Assembly (NCBI GenBank): GCA_034435835.1
Contig: DAOTWF010000033.1
Span: 1 to 14,520, forward strand
Source: CALJTV01 sp034435835
GTDB lineage: Bacteria > Chloroflexota > Dehalococcoidia > GIF9 > UBA5629
Direction of reading: 5' to 3'
DNA: 14,520 nucleotides
The notes under the pieces are model-generated. The model was given only the letters and a program-made list of their open reading frames with translations. It had not been told where the DNA came from and made no database searches. Below, in pieces: positions 5,913 through 14,447 of the stretch. Every line of letters begins with the position of its first letter. Position 1 is the stretch's first letter. Both the position numbers and the translations under genes were made by a program.

Positions 5913-7454
5913 ATGGGTTCAGTGATCCCTACAACATTGTATTTTGTACTAATTTTGCTTGTCCTTATTCTTGGCCTTCTTCTTGGCTATTTTGCCAGGC
6001 AAATACTAGCCAACCAGCAACTCCGGAGAGCTCAAAACGAGGCAAAACGGCTACTCGATGAGGCGATAGCTGCCCATGAGGAGATGCTCAAGAAGGCCCG
6101 GGAAGAGGCAGTCAAAGTTCGAGCTACTGCTGAAGCCGAGAGCCGTGAGCGTCGCTATGAGCTGCAAAGACTAGAAAGACGTTTTGCTCAAAAAGAGGAA
6201 AAGCTTGAGCGTAAACTAGAAGCACTCGAACGCCGCGAACGTGCTTTGGCAAACCGCGAGAAAGAGATAGAGAATCTTAGAGCCCAGCTTGAAGAAATAA
6301 GAAACAAGCAGATGCAAAAGCTTGAACTTATATCAGGCATATCAAGCGAAGAAGCGAAGCAAGAATTACTAAGGGCAATCGAGGGGGAGGTTCGCGAGGA
6401 AGCGTCACGGCTTGTACGGGAATGGGAAGCAAAAGCAAAAAGCGAAGCCGAGGAAAAGGCATGTGATATTCTAGCAACAGCTATTCAGCGATGTGCCACC
6501 AATGTAGTATCAGAAACCACGGTGTCCGTAGTACCATTGCCTAGTGATGAGATGAAAGGGCGGCTCATCGGCAGAGAAGGACGCAATATCAGGGCTCTGG
6601 AACAGGCAACAGGGGTTGATCTAATCATCGATGATACCCCCGAGACAGTCACAATATCTAGTTTTGATCCGCTGAGGCGAGAAGTAGCCCGGATTGCTTT
6701 ACAGAGCCTAATACTTGATGGGCGTATTCATCCTGCCAGAATAGAAGAGGTCGTAGAAAAAGCCAGAAATGAGGTTGAATCGATAATCCGCAGTGAAGGT
6801 GAGAGAGCAGCCCGTGAAGTAGGGATAATCGGATTATACCCTGAACTGGTGCGGCTTTTAGGAAAGCTAAAGTTTAGAACCAGCTACGGGCAGAACGTGT
6901 TGACTCACAGTATAGAAGTTGCTCATCTGGCTGGGGTGCTGGCCGCCGAATTAGGGGCTGATGTCAATTTAGCCAAGAAAGCGGGATTACTGCACGACAT
7001 TGGCAAAGCAGTAGACCACGAGGTGGAGGGTCCACATGCAGCGATAGGTGCTAACTTGGTCAGACAGTGGGACAAGTCAGCAGAAGTTGCTCAAGCAATC
7101 GCCGAACATCACGGCGAAATCGGAACAAGCAGTGTGCTGGGCTATATTGTGGCTGCTGCAGATGCCATAAGTGGATCAAGGCTCGGGGCGAGACGTGAAT
7201 CACTGGAGCAATACCTTAAACGCATAGAGGCTTTGGAGAACGTGGCTAAAAGCTTCCCGGGAGTTGAAAAAGCCTTTGCCATTCAAGCTGGAAGAGAGGT
7301 ACGCATAATGGTAAAACCTGAGCAGGTCGATGACCTTGGCGCCATGAGACTCGCTCGTGATATTGTTAAGAAAATAGAAGAGACCCTTGAATATCCGGGA
7401 CAAGTCAAAGTAACTGTACTGCGTGAGGTTAGGGCAGTGGACTACGCTAAATAG
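5913..7454 (+). CDS. rny: ribonuclease Y
   Basis: A 513-residue membrane-anchored endoribonuclease that initiates mRNA decay in Gram-positive-type bacteria. Domains in order: an N-terminal membrane helix (about 9-27); a long charged coiled coil (about 33-185) dominated by Glu, Lys and Arg; a KH RNA-binding domain with GRLIGREGRNIRALE (216-230); and an HD domain with its metal ligands visible in HSIEVAHLAG (H332), LLHDIGKA (H361, D362), H375, AEHH (H399, H400) and AADAIS (D417). The length and all domains agree with the family. The upstream AAGGAAAG and GCGAGG give only a modest ribosome site. It is the first gene of a + strand run with a ymdB homologue 15 nt downstream, a pairing also known in Firmicutes. 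Confidence 0.98.
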   Translation: MGSVIPTTLYFVLILLVLILGLLLGYFARQILANQQLRRAQNEAKRLLDEAIAAHEEMLKKAREEAVKVRATAEAESRERRYELQRLERRFAQKEEKLERKLEALERRERALANREKEIENLRAQLEEIRNKQMQKLELISGISSEEAKQELLRAIEGEVREEASRLVREWEAKAKSEAEEKACDILATAIQRCATNVVSETTVSVVPLPSDEMKGRLIGREGRNIRALEQATGVDLIIDDTPETVTISSFDPLRREVARIALQSLILDGRIHPARIEEVVEKARNEVESIIRSEGERAAREVGIIGLYPELVRLLGKLKFRTSYGQNVLTHSIEVAHLAGVLAAELGADVNLAKKAGLLHDIGKAVDHEVEGPHAAIGANLVRQWDKSAEVAQAIAEHHGEIGTSSVLGYIVAAADAISGSRLGARRESLEQYLKRIEALENVAKSFPGVEKAFAIQAGREVRIMVKPEQVDDLGAMRLARDIVKKIEETLEYPGQVKVTVLREVRAVDYAK

Positions 7455-7469
7455 TCGATTCGAGGGATC

Positions 7470-8240
7470 GTGTTGCGCATCTTAACTATTGGAGATATCG
7501 TGGGCAAGCCTGGCAGGCGAGCAGTGGAACAATTTCTGCCAGACCTGTTTCGTCAGTACAAACCTGATTTTGTAATAGCTAACGGCGAGAACTGTGCCGG
7601 GGGGCTGGGGCTTACGCCGGATACATTGCAAGAACTTCTCGCATATGGTATTGATGTCGTGACCACAGGCAACCATATATGGGCTAAGAAGGAGATAATT
7701 CCCTGCCTCAGTAGTGATCTCCCTGTCCTTCGACCCCTTAACTTCCCACCTGGAGCACCAGGTCGGGGCTACATAACAACCAAGGGGGTGACCATTGTTA
7801 ACCTTATCGGGCGTGTCTTTGTGGGACAGTTCGATTGTCCTTTTCGCACCATGGACTCTCTGCTCTCAGACACCGCAGGTATAAGCAAAATCGTAGTCAT
7901 CGATTTTCATGCTGAAGCTACGTCTGAAAAGGTCGCCTTGGGCAGGTATCTTGATGGAAGGGCAAGCGCCGTGTTGGGTACACATACCCATGTCGGCACC
8001 ATTGATGCACACATTTTACCCAAGGGCACAGCATATGTATCCGATATAGGTATGGCAGGCCCCATATACTCGGTAATCGGGGTTGATACAGAACTGGCAA
8101 TCCAGAATTTTGTTACTGGCATTCCCCACCGGTTTGCAGTAGGTGACGGACCGGTCGCTCTTGATGCCATTCTGGTTGACATCGACGATGCTACAGGAAA
8201 AGCCAAAGAAATACAACGCATTCGCCGGTCTGAAGAATAA
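7470..8240 (+). CDS. ymdB: YmdB-type metallophosphoesterase (TIGR00282 family)
   Basis: A 255-256-residue metallophosphoesterase. The Bacillus homologue YmdB is a 2',3'-cyclic-nucleotide phosphodiesterase affecting biofilm and motility. Predicted metal ligands, numbered from the GTG, are D9 in GDIVGKPGR, E40 and N41 in NGENCAGG, N68 and H69 in GNHIW, H147 in DFHAEATSEK, and H172/H174 in GTHTH. All match the family pattern. Two starts are possible: GTG at 7470, or TTG at 7473, which gives the family-typical MRILTIGDIVG and better spacing (6 nt) from GAGGG. It lies 15 nt after rny and ends exactly where the PHP gene begins. In the operon it may process cyclic-phosphate products of RNA cleavage, which is inference. 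Confidence 0.95.
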   Translation: MLRILTIGDIVGKPGRRAVEQFLPDLFRQYKPDFVIANGENCAGGLGLTPDTLQELLAYGIDVVTTGNHIWAKKEIIPCLSSDLPVLRPLNFPPGAPGRGYITTKGVTIVNLIGRVFVGQFDCPFRTMDSLLSDTAGISKIVVIDFHAEATSEKVALGRYLDGRASAVLGTHTHVGTIDAHILPKGTAYVSDIGMAGPIYSVIGVDTELAIQNFVTGIPHRFAVGDGPVALDAILVDIDDATGKAKEIQRIRRSEE

Positions 8241-9110
8241 ATGAAAGCAGACCTTCATGTACACACCAGCGCATCCGACGGACGGCTCAGTCCGGAAAAA
8301 GTGGTGCAACTGGCAGTCGAGCTTGGCCTCGACGCCATTGCAATTACTGATCACGATACCGTTGATGGTGTGATATCAGCTCTGAGAGCAGCTCGTGATT
8401 ACCCTTCGTTTGTTGTGGTTCCCGGGGTGGAAATCAATACCGACATTGCACATGGTGAAGTGCATATCTTAGGCTACTTCATTGATTATACTTACCCAAC
8501 ATTGGAGTCGGTGCTACAAAAACTGCGCACCGCTAGGCGGGCAAGAGCCAAGGCGATGGTTGCTAAACTGGCAGAACTTGGCATGGACATTGAATGGGGG
8601 CGTGTTGAGGAATTAGCTAGCGGTAAAGCTATATGCAGGCCTCACATAGCTCAAGCCTTGCTGGAAGTGGGATACGTGAACTCAGAGCGTGAGGCTTTTG
8701 AGAAATACATCGGGCACGATTGCCCAGCTTACGTGGAAAGGTACAAACTGCCACCAGAGGAAGCAGTAAGGCTGGTCAGCGCATCACGTGGACTTCCGGT
8801 GCTGGCTCATCCGGCTGATATTGATAATTTAGAGAACTTTGTCCGTGAGTTGAAAAAATGTGGACTGATCGGCATGGAAGTATACTATCGCGACTATGAC
8901 ACAGAAATAGCTGGCCGACTTCTTGATATAGCCAACAAGTACCACCTGATACCTACAGGCGGGACCGACTACCATGCATTTTCCAATGAATCTGAAGTCA
9001 TGCTTGGGGCAAAGCTCACCCCACCAGATTCACTGGAAAAATTGTTCTCTCTGGCAAACCCACGCAGCCTGCAACTACTGCAGACAGTAAATCCAAAGCT
9101 GCAAATCTAG
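8241..9110 (+). CDS. PHP-domain phosphoesterase/nuclease (RNase AM / TrpH-YciV type)
   Basis: A 289-residue PHP-fold metal-dependent phosphoesterase. Ligand motifs in order: DLHVHT (H6, H8) with D13, ITDHDT (D37, H38), GVEIN (E64), H75 in EVHILGYF, RPHIA (H135), LAHPAD (H190) and GTDYHA (D243, H245). This full set, with the insert between E64 and H190, matches the family whose E. coli member YciV (RNase AM) is a 5'-3' exoribonuclease and 3',5'-bisphosphate nucleotidase. The ATG follows the ymdB stop directly (TAAATG, no intergenic base), so translation is probably coupled; the ribosome site is weak (GAAGAA). The position after RNase Y and YmdB supports an RNA- or nucleotide-processing role. 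A nucleotide phosphatase or another phosphoester substrate remains possible. Confidence 0.92.
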   Translation: MKADLHVHTSASDGRLSPEKVVQLAVELGLDAIAITDHDTVDGVISALRAARDYPSFVVVPGVEINTDIAHGEVHILGYFIDYTYPTLESVLQKLRTARRARAKAMVAKLAELGMDIEWGRVEELASGKAICRPHIAQALLEVGYVNSEREAFEKYIGHDCPAYVERYKLPPEEAVRLVSASRGLPVLAHPADIDNLENFVRELKKCGLIGMEVYYRDYDTEIAGRLLDIANKYHLIPTGGTDYHAFSNESEVMLGAKLTPPDSLEKLFSLANPRSLQLLQTVNPKLQI

Positions 9111-9166
9111 GACATGCAAAGCTAGCTCAAACAATAAACATCCAAGAAGAAAGGAGGATATCATCG

Positions 9167-11215
9167 ATGGAAGCCTTCCGCGAAATCTTCTGGGGTATCA
9201 GCTTCGGCCCGTTTATCTTGTACCCACTCGGTGTAGCGGCACTTGCCATATTTGCATATGCTATATACCGACGTTCACTCCTGTGGCGGTTAGGCAAACC
9301 TGCAAACAGATGGGATAACCTTGGGAAGAGAATATGGGACTTCATAGTTACCGGGGTGGTTGATGGGCTATTCCACAGGCGTTTCCTCCGCGACCCTTAC
9401 CCTGGAATAATGCACTTCCTAATATTCGGGGGCGCAACCATCTTGCTTCTGGGAACAGCGCTCGACGTTATAGACCATTACGTGTTTCATTTCATATACG
9501 GCAACTTCTATCTCGGCCTCAGCTTCGCCCTAGACCTTGGCGGAGTTGCAATTCTGGTCGGTGCTATTATGGCAGCAATCAGGCGCTACGTCCAGAAACC
9601 GCAAAGGTTGGAAACCGTGCTGGACGATGCCGTGGTACTAAGCTTCATCTTTGTGATTGTGATTACAGGATTCTTTGTAGAAAGCTTTAGAATGCTGGTG
9701 GCTATACCGCACGGAATGTCACAACCGGAATTTTATGCCCATCCCGAATGGTCAAAATGGTCCTTCGTTGGCTATTTCATCGCAGGGCTGTTCAGCAACC
9801 TTTCTGAAAGCATCAGGCAGATTACCTATGTTTGCCTATGGTGGTTTCATGCTGCTCTATCACTAGCTGCCATCTTTTATGTCTGCATATCATTTAACAA
9901 GCTGACGCATATTATTGTTTCTCCTGTCAATGTCTTTTTCCGTTCATCAAGACCTAAAGGAGCACTGACACCCATAAACCTTGAGGAGGCAGAAAGCTTC
10001 GGAGTGGGGAAGATCGAAAACTTTACTTGGAAAGATATTCTCGACCTTGACGCTTGCACCAACTGTGGGAGATGTCAAGACAGGTGCCCGGCATACCTTA
10101 CTGATAAACCGCTTACACCGAGAAAGCTAATCCAGAATATAAAGTCACACTGGCTCGAAAGAAGTGAGCTATTACTTCGCAAAGATGGCAAAGGTGGCGA
10201 TAATAATGGCAGCAAAGCACTGATAGGGGATGTGGTAACAGAGGATGAGATATGGTCATGCACCACCTGTCGTGCTTGCCAAGATATATGCCCAGTGTTT
10301 ATAGAGCACATCGACAAAATTGTTGACCTGCGGCGGAACCTTGTTCTTGAACAAGCTAAAGTGCCAGAGACTGGCGAAGCGATGCTGCGGTGTATTGAAG
10401 CTAGGGGGCACAGTTGTAGGGGGACAACTCTTATCAGGACTGACTGGACTACAGGACTGGACATTAAGCTCCTCGCCGAGAGCAAAAACACTGAGTTGGT
10501 CTATTACGTGGGCTGCGCAGCGGCCCTCGAAGAAAGGAGCACGAAGATAGCGATATCAGTGGCTAAAATTTTAAAGGCAGCCGGAGTAAACTTCGCCATC
10601 CTGGGGTCTGAAGAGACTTGCTGCGGTGAACCAGCTAGAAGATTGGGAAACGAGTACCTCTTCCAGATGCAGGCAATTAAGAACATAGATATATTGAAAA
10701 ACTATAATGCGCAGACAATAGTAGCCAGTTGTCCACATTGCTTCAATACTTTAAAGAACGAGTATCCTCAGTTTGGGGGCAAATTTGAAGTGATCCATCA
10801 CACCCAGCTTATCGCTACACTCATCAAGGAGGGAAAGCTGCGTTTAAGTCCCAAAACAAACAGGCTGATAACCTACCACGACTCCTGCTATCTGGGCAGA
10901 CATAATGATATTTATAAGCCTCCGAGGGAAATACTATCTGCTGTTTCACAATCAAAGTTAATTGAGATGAAACGCAACCGGAACAACGGCTTTTGCTGCG
11001 GTGCCGGTGGCGGGCGTTACTGGATGGAAGAAAAAATAGGTAAAAGGATTAGCGAGGCTCGCATTGAACAGGTGCTAGAAACCCGGGCTAGCATTGTGGC
11101 TACAGCTTGTCCTTATTGCTTGCAAATGTTCGAAGACGCTATAAAAGCCAAAGGCACCGAGGAATCACTAAAAGCCATGGACATCGCAGAAATTATAGCT
11201 GTGCAACTTGAATAG
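9167..11215 (+). CDS. membrane-bound Fe-S oxidoreductase, EtfD/FadF-like (ETF:quinone oxidoreductase type)
   Basis: A 682-residue electron carrier. The first ~255 residues form about six membrane segments of the nitrate-reductase-gamma-like cytochrome b type; H83, H104, H108, H228 and H248 are candidate heme ligands. Two [4Fe-4S] motifs follow: C297/C300/C303/C307-P and C365/C368/C371/C375-P. Two CCG domains, as in heterodisulfide reductase, come next: C450, C485-C486, C522, C525 and C574, C610-C611, C648, C651. This order is that of EtfD/FadF proteins, which are thought to pass electrons from ETF to menaquinone during fatty-acid oxidation. The start is preceded by AAGGAGGATATCATCG. The gap to the PHP gene is 56 nt, so co-transcription is possible. 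No etfAB or acyl-CoA dehydrogenase is in the window. A heterodisulfide-reductase-like or GlpC-like partner role is the main alternative. Confidence 0.9.
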   Translation: MEAFREIFWGISFGPFILYPLGVAALAIFAYAIYRRSLLWRLGKPANRWDNLGKRIWDFIVTGVVDGLFHRRFLRDPYPGIMHFLIFGGATILLLGTALDVIDHYVFHFIYGNFYLGLSFALDLGGVAILVGAIMAAIRRYVQKPQRLETVLDDAVVLSFIFVIVITGFFVESFRMLVAIPHGMSQPEFYAHPEWSKWSFVGYFIAGLFSNLSESIRQITYVCLWWFHAALSLAAIFYVCISFNKLTHIIVSPVNVFFRSSRPKGALTPINLEEAESFGVGKIENFTWKDILDLDACTNCGRCQDRCPAYLTDKPLTPRKLIQNIKSHWLERSELLLRKDGKGGDNNGSKALIGDVVTEDEIWSCTTCRACQDICPVFIEHIDKIVDLRRNLVLEQAKVPETGEAMLRCIEARGHSCRGTTLIRTDWTTGLDIKLLAESKNTELVYYVGCAAALEERSTKIAISVAKILKAAGVNFAILGSEETCCGEPARRLGNEYLFQMQAIKNIDILKNYNAQTIVASCPHCFNTLKNEYPQFGGKFEVIHHTQLIATLIKEGKLRLSPKTNRLITYHDSCYLGRHNDIYKPPREILSAVSQSKLIEMKRNRNNGFCCGAGGGRYWMEEKIGKRISEARIEQVLETRASIVATACPYCLQMFEDAIKAKGTEESLKAMDIAEIIAVQLE

Positions 11216-11275
11216 GGGCTCTTTCTTAAGGCAGGCAGAGGTTTTTTACGAAAGTATATAGAAAGTGCAGCCTAG

Positions 11276-12355
11276 CTAACGGCGCATAGCTCTGACGTGA
11301 TAATCCAGTAGCTTTCTCAACTTTTCAGGAGAGCTGCTTTTCATCATCGCGTCTTCAAGAGTGATCAGCTTTCTTCTTACTAGGTCAGCAAGGGCTTGGT
11401 CGAGGGTTTGCATCCCTTCGCCGGCACTTAGCTGCATGATATTGTGCAGCTCATAGCTTTTGCCCTCCCGAATAAGGTTCCTGACCGCTGCATTGGCGAT
11501 CATTATTTCAAAAGCAGCAATTCTGCCTGTGCCCGAGGCTCTGGGTAACAATGTCTGCGAAAGGACGGCCTCAATTGCCTGAGAGAACTGTAACCTGATC
11601 TGTTGTTGCTGGCCCGGGGGAAAAATATCAATGATGCGGTCAACTGTTTGGGGAGCATCGGTTGTATGCAGCGTGCCCATTACCAAATGTCCTGTTTCGG
11701 CAGCCCTCATAGCTGTGCTGATGGTCTCAAGATCCCGCATCTCACCCACAAGTATTACATCAGGATCATGACGGAGCGCATGAACTAAAGCCTTGTCAAA
11801 TGACTTGGTGTCAGTACCCACCTCTCTCTGGGCTATTATGCATTTAATGTTCCGGTGTAGGTATTCTATCGGATCCTCAATCGTAATGACGTTTCGGGCA
11901 AGAGTCTGGTTCAGGTGATGGATCATAGCAGCCAGTGTGGTTGATTTGCCACTACCAGTTGGACCTGTAACCAAAATAAGCCCCCTGGGCCTAAGTACCA
12001 GTTCCTTGCATATCTGAGGTAGCCCAAGCTCATCAATCGTGGGAATATCAAATGGAATCATGCGAAAGGCAACGCTAATAGTGCCTCGCTGCTGCAAAAC
12101 ATTGACACGGAAGCGAGCAAGTTTAGACACCCCGTAAGCAAAGTCCAGCTCTTTGTCCTGATAGAACCTTTCTCTTTGTTCAGGTGTAGTGATCTGCTTG
12201 AAAACATTTTCGGCATACTCGGGGGTAACAGGTGGCAAATCAGTTTGTGGTACTAACTCACCATCGATTCTCAGCACCGGTGGGATCGGTACCCGTATAT
12301 GTAGGTCCGAAGCACCTTTCTCTTTCATCCGCCATAAAAGTTCCAATATATCCAT
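11276..12355 (-). CDS. pilT: PilT-type retraction ATPase (type IV pilus twitching motility protein)
   Basis: A 359-residue secretion-ATPase-family protein of PilT length. The N-terminal PAS-like domain begins with GASDLHIR and is followed by the RecA-like core: Walker A GPTGSGKST (131-139), Asp box IEDPIE (159-164), Walker B HDPDVILVGEMRD (196-208), and His box TGHLVMGTLHT (221-231). The C-terminal VRNLIREGKS segment is the PilT-type AIRNLIRE motif that separates PilT from PilB. It presumably powers pilus retraction at the inner face of the membrane. It starts 11 nt after the stop of the upstream membrane EEP gene, with GGGGAC as ribosome site. No pilin, PilB, PilC or PilM-Q gene is in the window, so partners must be elsewhere. 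Confidence 0.95.
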   Translation of the reverse strand: MDILELLWRMKEKGASDLHIRVPIPPVLRIDGELVPQTDLPPVTPEYAENVFKQITTPEQRERFYQDKELDFAYGVSKLARFRVNVLQQRGTISVAFRMIPFDIPTIDELGLPQICKELVLRPRGLILVTGPTGSGKSTTLAAMIHHLNQTLARNVITIEDPIEYLHRNIKCIIAQREVGTDTKSFDKALVHALRHDPDVILVGEMRDLETISTAMRAAETGHLVMGTLHTTDAPQTVDRIIDIFPPGQQQQIRLQFSQAIEAVLSQTLLPRASGTGRIAAFEIMIANAAVRNLIREGKSYELHNIMQLSAGEGMQTLDQALADLVRRKLITLEDAMMKSSSPEKLRKLLDYHVRAMRR

Positions 12356-12366
12356 GTGTCCCCAGT

Positions 12367-14349
12367 CTACCTCTGCTTATTTATAGTGGCAATAACAGGC
12401 AAGTGATCTGAAGCCCTACTGAAAGGCACCGATGCGTCCAGTACCTGCAGGTCACCAGATATCCATATGTAGTCTATGCGTCGGACTGGTGAATCCGAAC
12501 TATATGTGAATGGTGGAGTAGTATACATCACTTTAGCCACATCCACCAACCCTGCTCGTCTCAGCGCTGCGATCTCAGAGCTATTCGGTTCCCCATTGAG
12601 ATCACCCATAATAACTGTCTCTCCCAGATCACTCCAGAAGTTTAGAATAGTTTGCACCTGTAATTGGCGGATAGCGGTACCTCCTTCCAGATGGTGAAAA
12701 TGTGTAGCAATCACTTTGACCGTGTCATCATTACCTATATCTACAAGAGCCACAACAAAGCCTCGTTTGATAGTCAGATCACGAGGTGGCAAATCGTGTC
12801 GACTAAATGCCACAATAGGGTAACGGCTGAGAATCGCATTCCCCCAGCAGGGATCAGCCGTCGGCCCAAAAATATATGGCATCTTAAGCCTTTGCGATAA
12901 CCAGGCAATCATATCTACACCACCACTTATCACCCACCCCCTAGACACTTCTTGAAGTGCCACAATGTCCGCATTGTTATCTTCGATAACGCTGGCTATT
13001 TCTTCCAGGTTAAGATGCCCTTTTACATTGAAGCCATTGTGAAGATTGTAAGTCATCACTCGAACAGGATAGCCATTCCCTTGAATCGGTTTAGGCTGCT
13101 CCCAGACAAGGAAGTTAGCAATCGGCAGCAACATTAACACCACAGCGAAGGCTGGAACTAACCATAGCTTTTGATTCGCCTCTCGTTGCCAGTCCGCTCT
13201 TAAAAGAGCACCGACAGCGCATAAGCCTACTATAGCAGCAGCCGTGGGTTCTAGCACGGTATTATTATAAGGCAGCTTCATATCATAAACGGCATAGTAC
13301 GCAAATAAGAGCAACAGCAGTAGCACTATACCTATGGCACCACCAATAGAAACCCTGCTATCTTGGGCAAACGACTTAACCACTATAATAGCAATTAGCA
13401 CTGATATCAGCGCCTGAGCCAGAGGGATTAGCACAGCGGGCAATAGGTATATCTTCTGCTGGGCAACGATTAATGACAGCACCAGAACAACTCCTATTCC
13501 GAGCCCCCATAGCCATGATAATCTTCTCACCTTGGTCAAAAGCCAGACAATCAAGACTAGACCACCAAGCTGAGCTACCAGAACCAAAGCAAAAGCAGCA
13601 GGAAGCTGCCAGTCTGTGACAGCAGCCAAGCGCGGAATATTCTTAAGAACCACCAGTTCCAAGAACAGAAATGGTCCGATGGCCAATAATAAGTATGGGC
13701 GAAATGGTGATCTGGTAACTCCCTTTTCGTCTTGGCTGTGCATATAGCCCGTCGCTGCAGCTTTGCTCTCCACTCGTATACCAAAAAGCAGCGAGAACTG
13801 AAGCGCTATCAATACCAAGGTAAGTAGAACCGGCAGAAGTTTGGGCTGCCAGATGGGATCATAAGTAGCAAAAATACCGTTAATAGCGGTATCAAGGATC
13901 AGTCCTCCGAAAAGACCAAAAACAAAATAGGAGATGTGAGAAACATCTTTATACCAGGTGAGTAGGAATATAAAGAACAACGCGACACCCATACCGGCCA
14001 GGCTGAGGTTAAACAGTGGCTCACCCCACCATATCTGGACATACAGCCGTGCCAGTGCCAGCCCCGCAGCTACTATTATCACCAGGCGCCACCTGCCCAG
14101 CAATTTTTCAAGAGGAATAACTGCAAAGGCAGTAAGGAATACTGCTAAACCAATTAGTCCGAGACAGATTGAGCTTATACCTACACGATCCCCGAGTACC
14201 CAAAACATGCCGGGTACAAAGACCTTTAACGTCTGTACGCCGAATAGGATGGCAAGTGAGCCAAAGCCTACCTCAGCCAGGAGTGGCCTATCTTGCAACC
14301 AATTCACATAACGTGATGCCAGTGTCTGCCTGCCTGTATGTGTTACCAA
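12367..14349 (-). CDS. polytopic membrane protein with C-terminal endonuclease/exonuclease/phosphatase (EEP) domain
   Basis: A 660-residue two-part protein. Residues about 24-415 hold roughly thirteen hydrophobic segments. Residues about 428-660 are an EEP-fold phosphodiesterase domain with nearly every catalytic motif: TYNLHNG (433-439, N435), LQEVSRG (E467), GNAILSRYPI, ATHFHH (H550), GDLNGEPNS (D583, N585), RIDYIW (D626) and SDHLPV (D648, H649). The domain should therefore be catalytically competent, cleaving a phosphodiester or phosphomonoester. The membrane arrangement recalls eukaryotic Cwh43/PGAP2IP and sphingomyelinase-like enzymes, so a lipid or membrane-bound substrate is plausible. 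The side of the membrane cannot be fixed by eye. The start is a TTG preceded by GAGGAAAC. It is first in an operon with pilT. Confidence 0.88.
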   Translation of the reverse strand: MVTHTGRQTLASRYVNWLQDRPLLAEVGFGSLAILFGVQTLKVFVPGMFWVLGDRVGISSICLGLIGLAVFLTAFAVIPLEKLLGRWRLVIIVAAGLALARLYVQIWWGEPLFNLSLAGMGVALFFIFLLTWYKDVSHISYFVFGLFGGLILDTAINGIFATYDPIWQPKLLPVLLTLVLIALQFSLLFGIRVESKAAATGYMHSQDEKGVTRSPFRPYLLLAIGPFLFLELVVLKNIPRLAAVTDWQLPAAFALVLVAQLGGLVLIVWLLTKVRRLSWLWGLGIGVVLVLSLIVAQQKIYLLPAVLIPLAQALISVLIAIIVVKSFAQDSRVSIGGAIGIVLLLLLLFAYYAVYDMKLPYNNTVLEPTAAAIVGLCAVGALLRADWQREANQKLWLVPAFAVVLMLLPIANFLVWEQPKPIQGNGYPVRVMTYNLHNGFNVKGHLNLEEIASVIEDNNADIVALQEVSRGWVISGGVDMIAWLSQRLKMPYIFGPTADPCWGNAILSRYPIVAFSRHDLPPRDLTIKRGFVVALVDIGNDDTVKVIATHFHHLEGGTAIRQLQVQTILNFWSDLGETVIMGDLNGEPNSSEIAALRRAGLVDVAKVMYTTPPFTYSSDSPVRRIDYIWISGDLQVLDASVPFSRASDHLPVIATINKQR

Positions 14350-14393
14350 GTTTCCTCACTTATTGTGCCGACAATTACCAGCTTTGGTCAAAC

Positions 14394-14422
14394 ATAATAC
14401 GGCTAAGGGCAGTGGGTGTCAA
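14394..14422 (-). promoter_or_regulatory. strong predicted sigma70-type promoter for the EEP-pilT operon
   Basis: On the - strand, a perfect TTGACA (14422-14417) is followed by TATTAT (14399-14394) with the ideal 17-nt spacer. It lies between tRNA-Asn and the membrane EEP gene on the same strand, with a predicted start near 14387. This would leave a leader of about 38 nt with GAGGAAAC before the TTG start. Confidence 0.65.
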
Positions 14423-14447
14423 GATGGATACCAAGCGGAATGTAGCC

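Noticed and set aside
5852..6061. A 69-codon + strand frame overlapping the start of rny.
   Set aside because: It has no good ribosome site and runs through the rny membrane-helix and linker codons in another frame; likely a shadow.
11216..11247. T6 tract after the Fe-S oxidoreductase gene as an intrinsic terminator.
   Set aside because: Only a 4-bp CTCT/AGAG stem with a 14-nt loop can be drawn before the T-run; too weak to call.
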